64,000 bases of DNA from Neorhizobium tomejilense (GTDB lineage Bacteria > Pseudomonadota > Alphaproteobacteria > Rhizobiales > Rhizobiaceae): NCBI GenBank assembly GCA_002968845.1, contig PVBG01000002.1:248001-312000 (forward strand), in the 5' to 3' direction. Position numbers and translations under genes: made by a program. The notes beneath the pieces were generated by a model. That model was given only the letters and a program-made list of their open reading frames with translations. It searched no databases and was not told the DNA's origin. Below, piece by piece: positions 34,271 through 43,976 of the stretch (its first letter is position 1; each line of letters starts with the position of its first letter).

Positions 34271-36748
34271 ATGGCAGCCAGAGGCAAATCAGACAAACGC
34301 GTTGAACCGTCGTTCGAAGGTTCGCGGCCGAGTGGCGATTTGCGGCTCGACGCGGATGAGCGGATCGTGGGCAACGGCCGGCCTGGCAGACGCCCATCGA
34401 AAGCCGAAAGCGACGAGCGTTCCGGACGCCCGGAACACGCCCGTCCCTCCCGCGACAGGAAAGCCTCCATCCGTCGCCAGGGCGGCGGGTTCTTCTCACC
34501 GCTCAAGCGCTTGGTCTACTGGTGTTTCGTGCTCGGCATCTGGGCCGGCATCGCCGTCGGCGGGCTGGTGCTCTATTACGGTGCGAAAATGCCGGCCGCC
34601 AGTACCTGGTCGATCCCGGACCGCCCTGCGAACATGAAGATCACCGCGGTCGATGGCTCGGTCGTCGCCAATCGCGGCTCGACCGGCGGCGAGGCCCTGG
34701 CGCTCGAGGAGATGTCGCCCTACCTGCCGCAAGCGGTGATCGCCATCGAGGACCGACGTTTCTATTCGCATTTCGGCGTCGATCCGTTGGGCCTGGCGCG
34801 CGCCCTGGTCAACAACCTGACCGGCCAGCCGATCCAGGGCGGCTCGACGATCACCCAGCAGCTTGCCAAGAACCTGTTCCTGTCGCCGGACCGCACGTTC
34901 GAACGCAAGATCCAGGAGGTGCTCCTGTCCTTCTGGCTGGAGCACAAGTTCACCAAGGACCAGATCCTCGCCATGTACCTGAACCGGGTGTTCTTCGGTT
35001 CGAACGCCTATGGCGTTGAGGCAGCCTCGCGGCGGTATTTCAACAAGTCAGCCCGCGACGCGAATCTCGGCGAAGCGGCAACGCTTGCCGGCCTCCTCAA
35101 GGCACCTTCCCGCCTGTCGCCGGCTCGCGATCCGAAGGCAGCGGAAGCGCGCGCCCAGGTCGTGCTCGGCACGATGCGCGAGGAAGGCTACATCACCGAC
35201 AGCGACCTCAAGAGTGCCATGTCGCAACCGCCGGCCAAGGCGAAGCGCTACTGGACCGGCGCCCAGCATTATGCCGCCGACATGGTCGTCGACGAGGTGA
35301 AGGGCCTGATCGGCGAACCGAAGGTCGACGTGACCGTCGAAACGACGCTCGACATGCGCCTCGAAGCCGCCGCCGAAAAGTCGCTGAACGATGTCCTCAA
35401 GAAGGAGGGCGGCAAGCTCAACGCCTCGCAGGCAGCCCTCGTCTCGGTCGATGCGACCGGCGCGATCCGGGCGCTGGTGGGCGGCCGCGATTATGCGACG
35501 AGCCAGTTCAACCGCGCCGTCAAGGCAAAGCGCCAGCCGGGTTCGGCTTTCAAACCCTTCGTCTATGCCGCGGCACTCGAAGCCGGCGCCCGGCCGGACT
35601 CGATGGTCAACGATACGCCGGTCAAGATCGGCAACTGGTCGCCGGAGAATTTCGACGAGAAATACCGCGGCCCGGTGACGCTCGCCTCGGCCTTCGCGCA
35701 ATCGCTCAATACGGTTGCCGCGCAGCTGGCCATGCAGGTCGGTCCCGACAAGGTGGTCAGCCTCGCCCACCGGCTCGGCATCGATTCCGACATCCAGGCG
35801 AATGCTTCGATCGCGCTCGGCACCTCGGAAGTCTCGCTGGTCGAGCTGACGTCTGCCTACGCATCCTTCATGAACGGCGGCTACAAGGCGACCCCGCATA
35901 TCGTCAAGCGTATCATCGATCCGGATGGCAAGGTGCTTTACGAGGCCGATTACGCCAACCCGCCGCGCGTGCTCAGCGAGCCGGTGGCGGCGACGATGAA
36001 CGGCATGATGAACCGCGTCATCAACGAGGGTACCGGCAAGGCCGCCAGGATCGACGGCTGGCAGGCAGCCGGCAAGTCGGGCACCACCCAGTCGTTTCGC
36101 GACGCGCTGTTCGTCGGTTATACCAGCATCATGACGACCGGCATCTGGTTCGGCAACGACGACGGCGCCTTCATGAAGAAGGTAACCGGCGGCGGGCTGC
36201 CGGCAAAGGCCTGGAAGGAATATATGACGTCCGCGATGAAGGGTTATACGCCGACGCCGCTGTTCGGCACCGGCCGCGGCCTTGATCTGCCGCCGCCGGC
36301 CGCAGTCCAGCCGGATTCGCCGTCGACGACGATCGGCGATATCATTTCTGGCATCCTGCCCGGTGGCCGCAGAACCCAGGACGAACTCCCCGCCGATTAC
36401 CCGCCGGCGCCGCGCCCTCCCGCCCAGGATTCCGCCTCGATCGAACGGGAACCCGCCCGCGTGCGGCCCGTCTATGGCGACAACCAGGGCTACGACAACA
36501 GGAACAACGGACAGATCTACGACAACAGGCCGGTCTATGGCGACCGCGGCCGTCGTGGCGATGTAATACCGCCCGGCGACGTTCCGGTCCGTGATTATCG
36601 CCAGTATCGCGGCCCCTATGATTCGTCCGCTCCGGTGCCGCCGGGAGCGATCGGCGGCGGCCCCGTTCCGCCCGGCGACGTCGGCGTTGCGGGCTCCAGA
36701 GACCAGCCGCGGCAGACAACGCTTTTCGACCTGATCATGGGGCAGTGA
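34271..36748 (+). CDS. Class A penicillin-binding protein (bifunctional transglycosylase/transpeptidase)
   Basis: An 825-residue peptidoglycan synthase. A basic cytoplasmic leader (about 1-75) and one membrane anchor (about 82-104) are followed by the GT51 glycosyltransferase (AIEDRRFYSHFGVD with its catalytic Glu, GGSTITQQLAKNLFL). The transpeptidase has SxxK in PGSAFKPF, SxN in QSLNT and KSGTT. The last 140 residues are low-complexity, rich in Pro, Gly, Asp and Tyr, with repeated PVYGD and VPPGD/VPPGA units. The tail is longer than in most PBP1 proteins and probably unstructured. Confidence 0.93.
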   Translation: MAARGKSDKRVEPSFEGSRPSGDLRLDADERIVGNGRPGRRPSKAESDERSGRPEHARPSRDRKASIRRQGGGFFSPLKRLVYWCFVLGIWAGIAVGGLVLYYGAKMPAASTWSIPDRPANMKITAVDGSVVANRGSTGGEALALEEMSPYLPQAVIAIEDRRFYSHFGVDPLGLARALVNNLTGQPIQGGSTITQQLAKNLFLSPDRTFERKIQEVLLSFWLEHKFTKDQILAMYLNRVFFGSNAYGVEAASRRYFNKSARDANLGEAATLAGLLKAPSRLSPARDPKAAEARAQVVLGTMREEGYITDSDLKSAMSQPPAKAKRYWTGAQHYAADMVVDEVKGLIGEPKVDVTVETTLDMRLEAAAEKSLNDVLKKEGGKLNASQAALVSVDATGAIRALVGGRDYATSQFNRAVKAKRQPGSAFKPFVYAAALEAGARPDSMVNDTPVKIGNWSPENFDEKYRGPVTLASAFAQSLNTVAAQLAMQVGPDKVVSLAHRLGIDSDIQANASIALGTSEVSLVELTSAYASFMNGGYKATPHIVKRIIDPDGKVLYEADYANPPRVLSEPVAATMNGMMNRVINEGTGKAARIDGWQAAGKSGTTQSFRDALFVGYTSIMTTGIWFGNDDGAFMKKVTGGGLPAKAWKEYMTSAMKGYTPTPLFGTGRGLDLPPPAAVQPDSPSTTIGDIISGILPGGRRTQDELPADYPPAPRPPAQDSASIEREPARVRPVYGDNQGYDNRNNGQIYDNRPVYGDRGRRGDVIPPGDVPVRDYRQYRGPYDSSAPVPPGAIGGGPVPPGDVGVAGSRDQPRQTTLFDLIMGQ

Positions 36749-36810
36749 AGCGTATTGACAGTATTGCTCGGCAAACTGTTCTTTTTGCTGGGATCCGGGC
36801 GATTTCTCGC

Positions 36811-36840
36811 CTTGCAGTCCTAAAAACCCGTCCTTATATA
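36811..36840 (+). promoter_or_regulatory. RpoH-type heat-shock promoter of dnaK
   Basis: CTTG (36811-36814), 18 bases, then CTTATATA (36833-36840). This fits the alpha-proteobacterial RpoH consensus CTTG-N17/18-CYTATNT. It lies about 105 bases before the dnaK ATG, leaving a leader with a GGAGAGAGAAG ribosome site. Confidence 0.68.
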
Positions 36841-36944
36841 CGCCGCATGACCGCAGCCGATGCTGCGTACCATCCCAGTCGAGGAACTGTCAGCGGAATG
36901 CCTTTGAGGGGTTCCGATGGTTCGCTTAAAGGAGAGAGAAGAAA

Positions 36945-38846
36945 ATGGCAAAAGTAATTGGCATCGACCTCGGTACCACCAACTCCTGCGTCGCCATCAT
37001 GGACGGCAAAGATGCGAAGGTGATCGAGAACGCCGAAGGCGCGCGTACCACGCCCTCCATGGTCGCATTTTCCGATGACGGCGAACGCCTCGTCGGCCAG
37101 CCGGCCAAGCGCCAGGCGGTGACCAACCCCACCAATACCCTCTTCGCCGTGAAGCGCCTGATCGGCCGCCGCTACGAAGATCCGACGGTTGAAAAAGACA
37201 AGGGCCTCGTCCCCTTCGATATCGTCAAGGGCGACAATGGCGACGCCTGGGTCAAGGCCCAGGGCAAGAACTATTCCCCCGCACAGGTTTCCGCGATGAT
37301 CCTTCAGAAGATGAAGGAAACCGCTGAATCCTACCTCGGTGAAAAGGTCGAAAAGGCCGTCATCACTGTTCCGGCCTACTTCAACGACGCGCAGCGCCAG
37401 GCAACCAAGGATGCCGGCCGCATTGCAGGTCTCGAAGTGCTGCGCATCATCAACGAGCCGACGGCAGCCGCTCTCGCCTATGGCCTCGACAAGAAGGACG
37501 GCAAGACGATCGCCGTTTACGACCTTGGCGGCGGCACGTTCGACATCTCGGTCCTCGAAATCGGCGATGGCGTCTTCGAAGTGAAGTCGACCAACGGCGA
37601 CACCTTCCTCGGCGGTGAAGACTTCGACATGCGTCTCGTCGAATATCTTGCCAATGAGTTCAAGAAGGACCAGGGCATCGACCTGAAGAACGACAAGCTC
37701 GCCCTGCAGCGCCTCAAGGAAGCTGCCGAAAAGGCCAAGATCGAACTCTCCTCCTCGCAGCAGACCGAAATCAACCTGCCGTTCATCACCGCCGACGCTT
37801 CCGGTCCGAAGCACCTGACCCTGAAGCTGACCCGCGCCAAGTTTGAAAGCTTGGTCGACGATCTCGTCCAGCGCACCATCGCACCGTGCAAGGCAGCCCT
37901 CAAGGATGCCGGCGTTACCGCCGCCGAGATCGACGAAGTGGTTCTCGTTGGCGGCATGAGCCGCATGCCGAAGGTCCAGGAAGTCGTCAAGCAGCTGTTC
38001 GGCAAGGAGCCGCACAAGGGCGTCAACCCGGATGAAGTCGTCGCTCTCGGCGCCGCCATCCAGGCCGGCGTTCTGCAGGGCGACGTCAAGGACGTTCTGC
38101 TGCTCGACGTGACCCCGCTGTCGCTCGGCATCGAAACGCTCGGTGGCGTCTTCACCCGCCTGATCGACCGCAACACGACGATCCCGACCAAGAAGAGCCA
38201 GACCTTCTCGACCGCCGAAGACAACCAGCAGGCCGTGACCATCCGCGTATCGCAGGGCGAGCGCGAAATGGCCCAGGACAACAAGCTGCTCGGCCAGTTC
38301 GACCTCGTCGGCCTGCCGCCGTCGCCGCGCGGCATGCCGCAGATCGAAGTCACGTTCGACATCGACGCCAACGGCATCGTCCAGGTTTCGGCCAAGGACA
38401 AGGGCACCGGCAAGGAACAACAGATTCGCATCCAGGCTTCCGGCGGTCTCTCCGACGCCGAGATCGAAAAGATGGTCAAGGACGCCGAGGCCAATGCCGA
38501 AGCCGACAAGAAGCGCCGCGCCGGCGTCGAAGCCAAGAACCAGGCCGAAAGCCTCGTTCACTCCAGCGAGAAGTCGCTGAAGGAATATGGCGACAAGGTT
38601 TCCGAGACCGACCGCAAGGCGATCGAGGATGCGATCGCTTCGCTGAAGACCGCCATCGAAGCCTCAGAGCCGGACGCCGATGACATCCAGGCGAAGACGC
38701 AGGTCCTGATGGAAGTGTCGATGAAGCTTGGTCAGGCCATCTACGAGGCCCAGCAGGCCGAAGGCGGCGAAGGCTCCGAGGGCGGCAAGGACGATATCGT
38801 CGATGCCGACTACGAGGAAGTCAAGGACGACAAGAAGTCCGCCTGA
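36945..38846 (+). CDS. dnaK: Hsp70 chaperone DnaK
   Basis: A 633-residue chaperone. The ATPase domain opens with [17 protein letters not shown] and holds the family signatures [15 protein letters not shown] and [15 protein letters not shown]. The linker [15 protein letters not shown] leads to the peptide-binding domain. The C-terminus ends with an acidic tail ([14 protein letters not shown]) like other DnaK proteins. dnaJ follows 97 bases later on the same strand, with a hairpin between. Confidence 0.98.
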   Translation: MAKVIGIDLGTTNSCVAIMDGKDAKVIENAEGARTTPSMVAFSDDGERLVGQPAKRQAVTNPTNTLFAVKRLIGRRYEDPTVEKDKGLVPFDIVKGDNGDAWVKAQGKNYSPAQVSAMILQKMKETAESYLGEKVEKAVITVPAYFNDAQRQATKDAGRIAGLEVLRIINEPTAAALAYGLDKKDGKTIAVYDLGGGTFDISVLEIGDGVFEVKSTNGDTFLGGEDFDMRLVEYLANEFKKDQGIDLKNDKLALQRLKEAAEKAKIELSSSQQTEINLPFITADASGPKHLTLKLTRAKFESLVDDLVQRTIAPCKAALKDAGVTAAEIDEVVLVGGMSRMPKVQEVVKQLFGKEPHKGVNPDEVVALGAAIQAGVLQGDVKDVLLLDVTPLSLGIETLGGVFTRLIDRNTTIPTKKSQTFSTAEDNQQAVTIRVSQGEREMAQDNKLLGQFDLVGLPPSPRGMPQIEVTFDIDANGIVQVSAKDKGTGKEQQIRIQASGGLSDAEIEKMVKDAEANAEADKKRRAGVEAKNQAESLVHSSEKSLKEYGDKVSETDRKAIEDAIASLKTAIEASEPDADDIQAKTQVLMEVSMKLGQAIYEAQQAEGGEGSEGGKDDIVDADYEEVKDDKKSA

Positions 38847-38894
38847 TCCGCCGGTTGCCTGATGGCCAGACCTCGACCATAGTTGACTAGAGTA

Positions 38895-38918
38895 TCCGGC
38901 TGCCTTCGTGCAGCCGGA
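38895..38918 (+). terminator. Hairpin between dnaK and dnaJ
   Basis: TCCGGCTGC, loop CTTCGT, GCAGCCGGA: a perfect 9-base-pair stem in the dnaK-dnaJ spacer with only ATCCTTT behind it. It is likely a partial terminator or mRNA stabiliser that keeps dnaJ below dnaK. Confidence 0.55.
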
Positions 38919-38943
38919 ATCCTTTCCGGAGCCGGTTACCTCC

Positions 38944-40074
38944 ATGGCAAAAGCAGACTTTTACGAAACGCTGGGTGTCGGCAAGACCGCCGACGAGAAG
39001 GAGCTGAAAAGCGCCTTCCGCAAGCTCGCGATGAAATATCATCCCGACAAGAATCCGGGCGACGCAGAAGCCGAAAAGAAGTTCAAGGAGCTCGGGGAAG
39101 CCTACGAGACCTTGAAGGATCCTCAAAAGCGCGCGGCCTACGACCGCTTCGGCCATGCCGCCTTCGAACAGGGCGGAATGGGCGGTGGCGGCGGCTTCTC
39201 GGGCGCGGGCGCCGGCGGTTTCTCCGACATCTTTGAAGATATCTTTGGCGAAATGATGGGCGGCGGTCGTGCCCGGCGCTCGACCGGCGGTCGAGAACGC
39301 GGCGCCGATCTTCGCTACAATATGGAAATCACGCTGGAAGAAGCCTTTTCCGGCAAAACGGCGCAGATCCGGGTTCCGACCTCGATCACCTGCGACGTCT
39401 GTTCCGGTTCGGGCGCCAAGCCCGGCACCCAGCCGAAGACCTGCGGCACCTGCCAGGGCTCCGGCCGCGTGCGCGCATCCCAGGGCTTCTTCTCGGTCGA
39501 GCGCACCTGCCCGACCTGCCACGGCCGCGGCCAGACGATCCCCGATCCCTGCGGCAAGTGCCACGGCCAGGGCCGCGTCACCGAAGAGCGTTCGCTGTCG
39601 GTCAACATCCCGGCCGGCATCGAGGACGGTACCCGCATCCGCCTTCAGGGCGAAGGCGAAGCCGGCACGCGCGGCGGGCCTGCGGGCGATCTCTACATCT
39701 TCCTGTCGGTGAAACCGCACCAGTTCTTCCAGCGCGACGGCGCGGACCTTTATTGCGCCGTGCCGATCTCGATGACGACGGCCGCCCTTGGCGGCACGTT
39801 CGACGTGGCCACTCTGGATGGAACCAAATCCCGTGTGACGGTGCCGGAAGGCACCCAGCCGGGCAAGCAGTTCCGCCTGAAGGGCAAGGGCATGCCGGTG
39901 CTGCGGTCCAGCCAGACGGGCGATCTCTATATCCAGATCCAGATCGAGACCCCGCAGAAGCTCACCAAGCGGCAGCGCGAGCTGCTGCAGGAATTCGAGG
40001 AACTGTCCTCGAAGGATAACAATCCGGAATCGACGGGCTTCTTTGCCCGGATGAAGGAATTCTTCGAGAGCTGA
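38944..40074 (+). CDS. dnaJ: Co-chaperone DnaJ (Hsp40)
   Basis: A 376-residue type I J-protein. The J domain with HPD (KYHPDKNPG) is followed by a Gly/Phe-rich part (about 78-105) and four CxxCxGxG zinc repeats ([32 protein letters not shown], about 150-215), then the substrate-binding C-terminal domains. It stimulates DnaK ATPase. The frame is open upstream, but homology starts at [13 protein letters not shown] terminator follows. Confidence 0.98.
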   Translation: MAKADFYETLGVGKTADEKELKSAFRKLAMKYHPDKNPGDAEAEKKFKELGEAYETLKDPQKRAAYDRFGHAAFEQGGMGGGGGFSGAGAGGFSDIFEDIFGEMMGGGRARRSTGGRERGADLRYNMEITLEEAFSGKTAQIRVPTSITCDVCSGSGAKPGTQPKTCGTCQGSGRVRASQGFFSVERTCPTCHGRGQTIPDPCGKCHGQGRVTEERSLSVNIPAGIEDGTRIRLQGEGEAGTRGGPAGDLYIFLSVKPHQFFQRDGADLYCAVPISMTTAALGGTFDVATLDGTKSRVTVPEGTQPGKQFRLKGKGMPVLRSSQTGDLYIQIQIETPQKLTKRQRELLQEFEELSSKDNNPESTGFFARMKEFFES

Positions 40075-40094
40075 ATTCTGGAGCCACCCTCTGA

Positions 40095-40129
40095 AGCCGC
40101 TCGCAGCACGTCGTTACGGGCGGCTTTTT
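40095..40129 (+). terminator. Intrinsic terminator after dnaJ
   Basis: AGCCGCTCG, 13-base loop, CGGGCGGCT, then TTTTC. A 9-base-pair stem with a short T-run 21 bases after the dnaJ stop. Confidence 0.75.
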
Positions 40130-40139
40130 CGTTGGGCTC

Positions 40140-41123
40140 CTAGAAGGTGTCGCGGACACCGCTGCGCGGGTCGCTCACCATATGCGGCTCATAGATGCCG
40201 GCACGCGCGGTTCGCCTCCAGGGGCGGGCGATCTCTCCCGGATTGTGACCGACATCGACGACCGCAAACGAGGGGGTGGCATCCGCCGGGCATTGCGCCG
40301 CCCATTCGCCGCCCGGCGCAGCTATCCCTGCAGGAGGCGTGAAACCGGGATAGGCGAGGACCGAGAAGCTGACCCAGTATCGGTTGCTCGCCGCATGTCC
40401 CAGCGCCTCGGCGGCGAAGGCCGGCGTTGCGCCGGTGGTCGAGAACAGGACGCAATCGACGTCGAGCTGCTCGTATTCCCGGAAGATCTCGGGAAAATGC
40501 GTCTCCATGCCGAGCGAGCAGCCGAAGCGGACGCCATCGACCTCGAAGGTCACCGGGGTCGAACCGGGCGTGTACATGAACGAGATCTTAGTGTTCGACA
40601 GCAGGCGCTCGTCGTAACGCGTCACCAACCCTCCCCGGTCGGAGATGACATAGAGACTGTTATGCGGCCGATGCGGCTCCGTCAGCTGATGCACGGAACC
40701 GATGACCGCAAAGAGCCCGAGCTCGCGTGCCAACGCCCGCGTGGCTTCCAGTTCCTCGCGCAGCACGGTCCATTCGAACCGGCTCCAGTCGGACGGACCG
40801 ACCGGATCGCGGCCGGTCGAGGACATGATACGTTTGTCGGGAGAGGAGGTCGCACCTTCGGGGAAGTGGATCACCCTCGCGCCCGCCTGTCGCGCTTCGC
40901 GCATCAGGCGCCGCATCTCCTCGCCGCTGGCACGAAGCTCGGCTGCGTTACGTGGATCGACATAGGGCGTGGTCTGTGCCACCGCCAGGCGCACCGATCT
41001 GGCCTGCGGCCGGGGATCGTTCGGGGCCTTCTCGCGGATGTGGCTGAGGGCTGCGGTATAGGATTCGCCTGTCTTAGCGGCACGGTCACGGACACGGCGT
41101 TTGAAATTTCCGTTCTGGGTCAT
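40140..41123 (-). CDS. Carbon-nitrogen hydrolase (nitrilase superfamily) with N-terminal RHH-like extension
   Basis: A 327-residue protein. The hydrolase domain (about 45-320) has the Glu of the catalytic triad in IHFPEGA and the nucleophile Cys in FGCSLGMETHFPE; the Lys is probably in LLSNTKISF. The first 30 residues (TQNGNFKRRVRDRAAKTGES) look like a small regulator-type module seen at the N-terminus of various rhizobial proteins. The ATG at 41123 follows GAAAGGCTCAAG; a GTG at 41165 is less likely. The substrate is unknown. It converges on dnaJ. Confidence 0.82.
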   Translation of the reverse strand: MTQNGNFKRRVRDRAAKTGESYTAALSHIREKAPNDPRPQARSVRLAVAQTTPYVDPRNAAELRASGEEMRRLMREARQAGARVIHFPEGATSSPDKRIMSSTGRDPVGPSDWSRFEWTVLREELEATRALARELGLFAVIGSVHQLTEPHRPHNSLYVISDRGGLVTRYDERLLSNTKISFMYTPGSTPVTFEVDGVRFGCSLGMETHFPEIFREYEQLDVDCVLFSTTGATPAFAAEALGHAASNRYWVSFSVLAYPGFTPPAGIAAPGGEWAAQCPADATPSFAVVDVGHNPGEIARPWRRTARAGIYEPHMVSDPRSGVRDTF

Positions 41124-41341
41124 CTTGAGCCTTTCACGTCCCGGACGGAGTTCCCCAGCAACCACATCCGAAACGGTCGGACCAAGATAACGACCCGAGA
41201 CTGAAGTCCCTTTGCCTCCGCTTCAGGACCACGCTGGAGAAGGTCCGGGGAGGTTTGGCGCAGGCCACGCCAAACAAAAAAATGCCGATCCCGCCTTGAT
41301 TCGTCAACTGGGACCAGGCCCCCGATTTCAGACCAGCCATC

Positions 41342-41923
41342 TCAGGCCAGCGACTGGATCGATCCGCTGGCGAGGATCATTGCGAAGAGAACGAGGAAGG
41401 CAGCGGCGGCGCGGCGCACGACGATCGGCTTCACCTCGAAACGCTCCGTTCGCCGCATCAGGCTGCCGAAGGCGATCCAGCCATTGGCGGCACAGATTAC
41501 CAGTCCCGCAAACAGCGCGAGCCAGGGCGCGAGTTCCGGCAGGCCGCCATGCGGCATGATGACGAGCGCGATGATCAGCGCCTTGGGGTTCAGCACCGTC
41601 GTGACGAAGACCTGGCGGACGGAAACTTCCACCGCTTCCTTCGCCTGCTTTTCGGACATCCACAGGCGATAGCCGAGATAAAGAACCCAAATACCCGCCG
41701 CGAGCTTCGCCCAGACCAGCGCCTGCGGATAGGCATCGAAGAAAGGCGCCGCAAGCGTTGCCGCCGGCACTATCACCAGCAGATAGCCGCCGAGTTCGCC
41801 GGCGATCAGGGGCAGGCCCCTCAGCCAGCCGCGCGCATACCCACCAAGCGCCATCAGCGTATTGGTCGGCCCCGGCGTGCAGAGAAGCAGGAGGATGGCG
41901 AGGGTGAATTCCGGAAGGATCAT
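41342..41923 (-). CDS. LysE/RhtB-family amino-acid exporter
   Basis: A 193-residue inner-membrane protein with about six membrane segments. The family start is visible (MILPEFTLAILLLLCTPGPTN), with the GP motif, and later LNPKALIIALVIMP. These proteins export amino acids or related solutes; the substrate is not known. The ATG at 41923 is used, since homology begins there; a GTG at 41950 would add 9 residues. The ribosome site is weak. Confidence 0.86.
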   Translation of the reverse strand: MILPEFTLAILLLLCTPGPTNTLMALGGYARGWLRGLPLIAGELGGYLLVIVPAATLAAPFFDAYPQALVWAKLAAGIWVLYLGYRLWMSEKQAKEAVEVSVRQVFVTTVLNPKALIIALVIMPHGGLPELAPWLALFAGLVICAANGWIAFGSLMRRTERFEVKPIVVRRAAAAFLVLFAMILASGSIQSLA

Positions 41924-42012
41924 GCAACTGCCTGTCGAAGTGGCCGGCACGGTCCGGCCCCTTCCTCTCTATCAGCATTTTCAGCATGCCGATTGATACC
42001 CGTCAAACCAGC

Positions 42013-42273
42013 TTATTTTGTCGGCGAAGGCATGCGAGCCACGAACCAGCCGAAATATCTCTGGATTGCTGGCGAGACGACAAATACGATCGACAGCACC
42101 ATGATCGGCGCGATCAGGATCGTTTGATGCCACACGGCCCAGCCTTCGGTGAGCGGCGCGAGGATATAGAGAAGTACCGTGATCAACGGATAGACGGCGA
42201 GGATCATTACGAGCGCGAGACGCGCCTTCGAAGGGTTGACGCGAGCGGGTACGGTCTGCAATTGCGCCTCCAT
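42013..42273 (-). CDS. Small two-pass membrane protein divergent from a TetR regulator
   Basis: An 86-residue protein with two membrane segments (about 22-42: LALVMILAVYPLITVLLYIL; about 52-72: TILIAPIMVLSIVFVVSPAI). A VYPLI-type motif resembles a family of small membrane proteins fused to or paired with monooxygenases. The ATG at 42273 is preferred because the one at 42333 falls inside the operator. The gene is probably the target of the TetR protein encoded across the operator region. Function is unknown. Confidence 0.68.
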   Translation of the reverse strand: MEAQLQTVPARVNPSKARLALVMILAVYPLITVLLYILAPLTEGWAVWHQTILIAPIMVLSIVFVVSPAIQRYFGWFVARMPSPTK

Positions 42274-42321
42274 GGCTTGATTTCTGCTATCGGAACTGAG
42301 GGTTAAAGTTGCTGTGGTCAC

Positions 42322-42384
42322 TATGGACTCCATAGAAACGGTCCGTTTCCATGGAGTCCATATAACGAAACGAGCCGTTTCGTT
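42322..42384. promoter_or_regulatory. Tandem TetR operators between divergent genes
   Basis: Two copies of GAAACG-N3-CGTTTC are present, at 42335-42349 and 42367-42381, with centres 32 bases apart (three helical turns). The first is framed by a perfect 12-base inverted repeat TATGGACTCCAT (42322-42333) / ATGGAGTCCATA (42351-42362), the second is extended to 9 bases per arm (AACGAAACG/CGTTTCGTT). All lie between the small membrane protein gene and tetR. Confidence 0.75.
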
Positions 42385-42433
42385 CAAGTAGGACTCTTGT
42401 GATGTCGAATAAAATTTTGCTTGGGGGGTCCGC

Positions 42434-43036
42434 ATGACGGGGAAAAAGGCTGCGGAGACCCGCCGCACGTCGATCGGCGCCCAGCGCAACCCCGCCAGCC
42501 AGGACGCCATTCTCCAGGCTGCGGAGGAAATTCTTGTCGAGGGTGGGCTGGGATCGTTTTCGATCGAGGCCGTGGCCCGGCGAGCCCATGCGGGCAAACC
42601 GACGATTTATCGGTGGTGGCCGACGCGTACGATCCTGCTTCTGGATGTCTACCATCGCCAGAAATTTGTCGATATCGCACCCGATACCGGCGCGATCGAG
42701 ACGGATATCTTCCAGCTCCTGAGCGACTTGCTCGAGTTTTGGAATACCGGCCATGGAGGCGCGGTCTTCCGCTCCGTCATCGCCGAGGCCCAGACCGACC
42801 CGGCGGCCAGCAAGGCGCTCGCGGCCTACATGGCCGAGCGATACCAGCAGGGCGGCGAGATATTCCGCCGGGCAAAGGCCCGAAACGAAGTGGCCGATTG
42901 GGTCGTACCCGAGCTTGCCATGGAGATCATAACGAGTTTCGTGTGGAAACGGCTGCTCACCGACCGGCTGGAGATTGCGCCGGAACAGCTGCGCCTCGTG
43001 GTTCGCCACCTGGTGCACGGCTTAAAGGCACAGTAG
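42434..43036 (+). CDS. TetR-family transcriptional repressor
   Basis: A 200-residue regulator with an N-terminal helix-turn-helix (about 20-68: QDAILQAAEEILVEGGLGSF, ARRAHAGKPTIYRWW) and a C-terminal ligand domain of the TetR C11-like type (ASKALAAYMAERYQQ). The IYRWWPT end of the HTH is a common TetR signature. It is expected to repress itself and the divergent membrane protein gene through the tandem operators. The ligand is unknown. Confidence 0.9.
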   Translation: MTGKKAAETRRTSIGAQRNPASQDAILQAAEEILVEGGLGSFSIEAVARRAHAGKPTIYRWWPTRTILLLDVYHRQKFVDIAPDTGAIETDIFQLLSDLLEFWNTGHGGAVFRSVIAEAQTDPAASKALAAYMAERYQQGGEIFRRAKARNEVADWVVPELAMEIITSFVWKRLLTDRLEIAPEQLRLVVRHLVHGLKAQ

Positions 43037-43134
43037 GTCTCCGGAACATCCGCCCGCCCGTGTCCAATCGGCCGAGGAAATATGTCGCGCTCAAGCGGCG
43101 CATGCCCCGCGCCGCCTGAGCGGCAACCGGGCGG

Positions 43135-43341
43135 TCAATAATGCGGCGGCCTGGTGACGGCCGGCGCTTCCAGCGAGGTCTCCTCCAGCGACAGGAACCG
43201 CTCGGTCAGCCGGTCGAGCTTGGCGCGTGTCTGTTCCATCACCTTCCATTGCTCGGCGAGCTGATCGGACAATTCCTCGATCACCTTGGCCTGATGGGCG
43301 GCCAGCTCCTCGAGCTTAACCAGTCTTTGTTCGTCACTCAC
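43135..43341 (-). CDS. slyX: SlyX family protein
   Basis: A 68-residue coiled-coil protein (RLVKLEELAAHQAKVIEELS, KLDRLTERFLSLE) ending in the PPHY motif characteristic of SlyX. The start is a GTG at 43341 with ribosome site GAAGGAAGATTCA; longer frames upstream do not look like protein. It overlaps the 3' end of the cupin gene by 8 bases, so the two are likely one transcript. Its function in the cell is not established. Confidence 0.83.
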   Translation of the reverse strand: MSDEQRLVKLEELAAHQAKVIEELSDQLAEQWKVMEQTRAKLDRLTERFLSLEETSLEAPAVTRPPHY

Positions 43342-43879
43342 CTGAATCTTCCTTCGCGGCCTTCCTGGCCGCTTTTTCGGCACGAACCGCGTCCGGCATG
43401 CCGTCATGGGGTCCGAGCGGCCGCACCGGCGCATCGTCCCACCAGTCGGAGCGGATCGGCTTCATGTCGAGATGCTTGGGATAAACTATACGGTTCGCAT
43501 GCGTGGAAGCCTCGCCTACCACCAGCAGCCGTACTTCCGCATCGGTATTGTTGATGAAGGTGTGCGCCAAGCCGGTGCCGGCCGGAAAGCCCACAGAGTC
43601 GCCCGGCTTCAGCGGATAGACCTCGCCATCCAGCCAGGCTTCCGGCGTTCCCTCGATCACGTAGACGAACTCCTCCTCGGCGCTTTCGGCATGCGGAAAG
43701 GAGGTGCGTCGCCCCGGCGGCAACCGCTCATGATGGATGCCGAGCCGCGTCAGGCCAAAATGGCGGGCCAGCGGCGCGCCGCACCCCATTAGCTCGTCGT
43801 CGCCGCGGTAATGCCCTTCCTCGGGCTTTTCCACTTCGGCCCAATGGGCGATGCAGGACGGGCGGTCTCTGTCGGTCAT
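43334..43879 (-). CDS. Cupin-domain protein
   Basis: A 181-residue protein with a double-stranded beta-helix. Cupin motif 1 reads in GRRTSFPHAESAEEEFVYVIEG (PH-x-H position held by PHAES, with Glu), motif 2 in PAGTGLAHTFIN. The C-terminus is charged and Lys/Ala-rich. It may be an isomerase, dioxygenase or binding protein; nothing more exact can be said. The start at 43879 follows GAAGGAGGCCGCGAC. It overlaps slyX. Confidence 0.82.
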   Translation of the reverse strand: MTDRDRPSCIAHWAEVEKPEEGHYRGDDELMGCGAPLARHFGLTRLGIHHERLPPGRRTSFPHAESAEEEFVYVIEGTPEAWLDGEVYPLKPGDSVGFPAGTGLAHTFINNTDAEVRLLVVGEASTHANRIVYPKHLDMKPIRSDWWDDAPVRPLGPHDGMPDAVRAEKAARKAAKEDSGE

Positions 43880-43976
43880 GTCGCGGCCTCCTTCGGAAAA
43901 CCACAGGACACTAGCCGACCGGCGCCGCCCGGTCCATGTTTCCGGCCGAATTCTGGTCCGGATTCCGGGCCGAAGA

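Noticed and set aside
36834..38561. 575-residue minus-strand frame opposite dnaK
   Set aside because: Known type of antisense open frame over dnaK genes caused by codon bias; no support.
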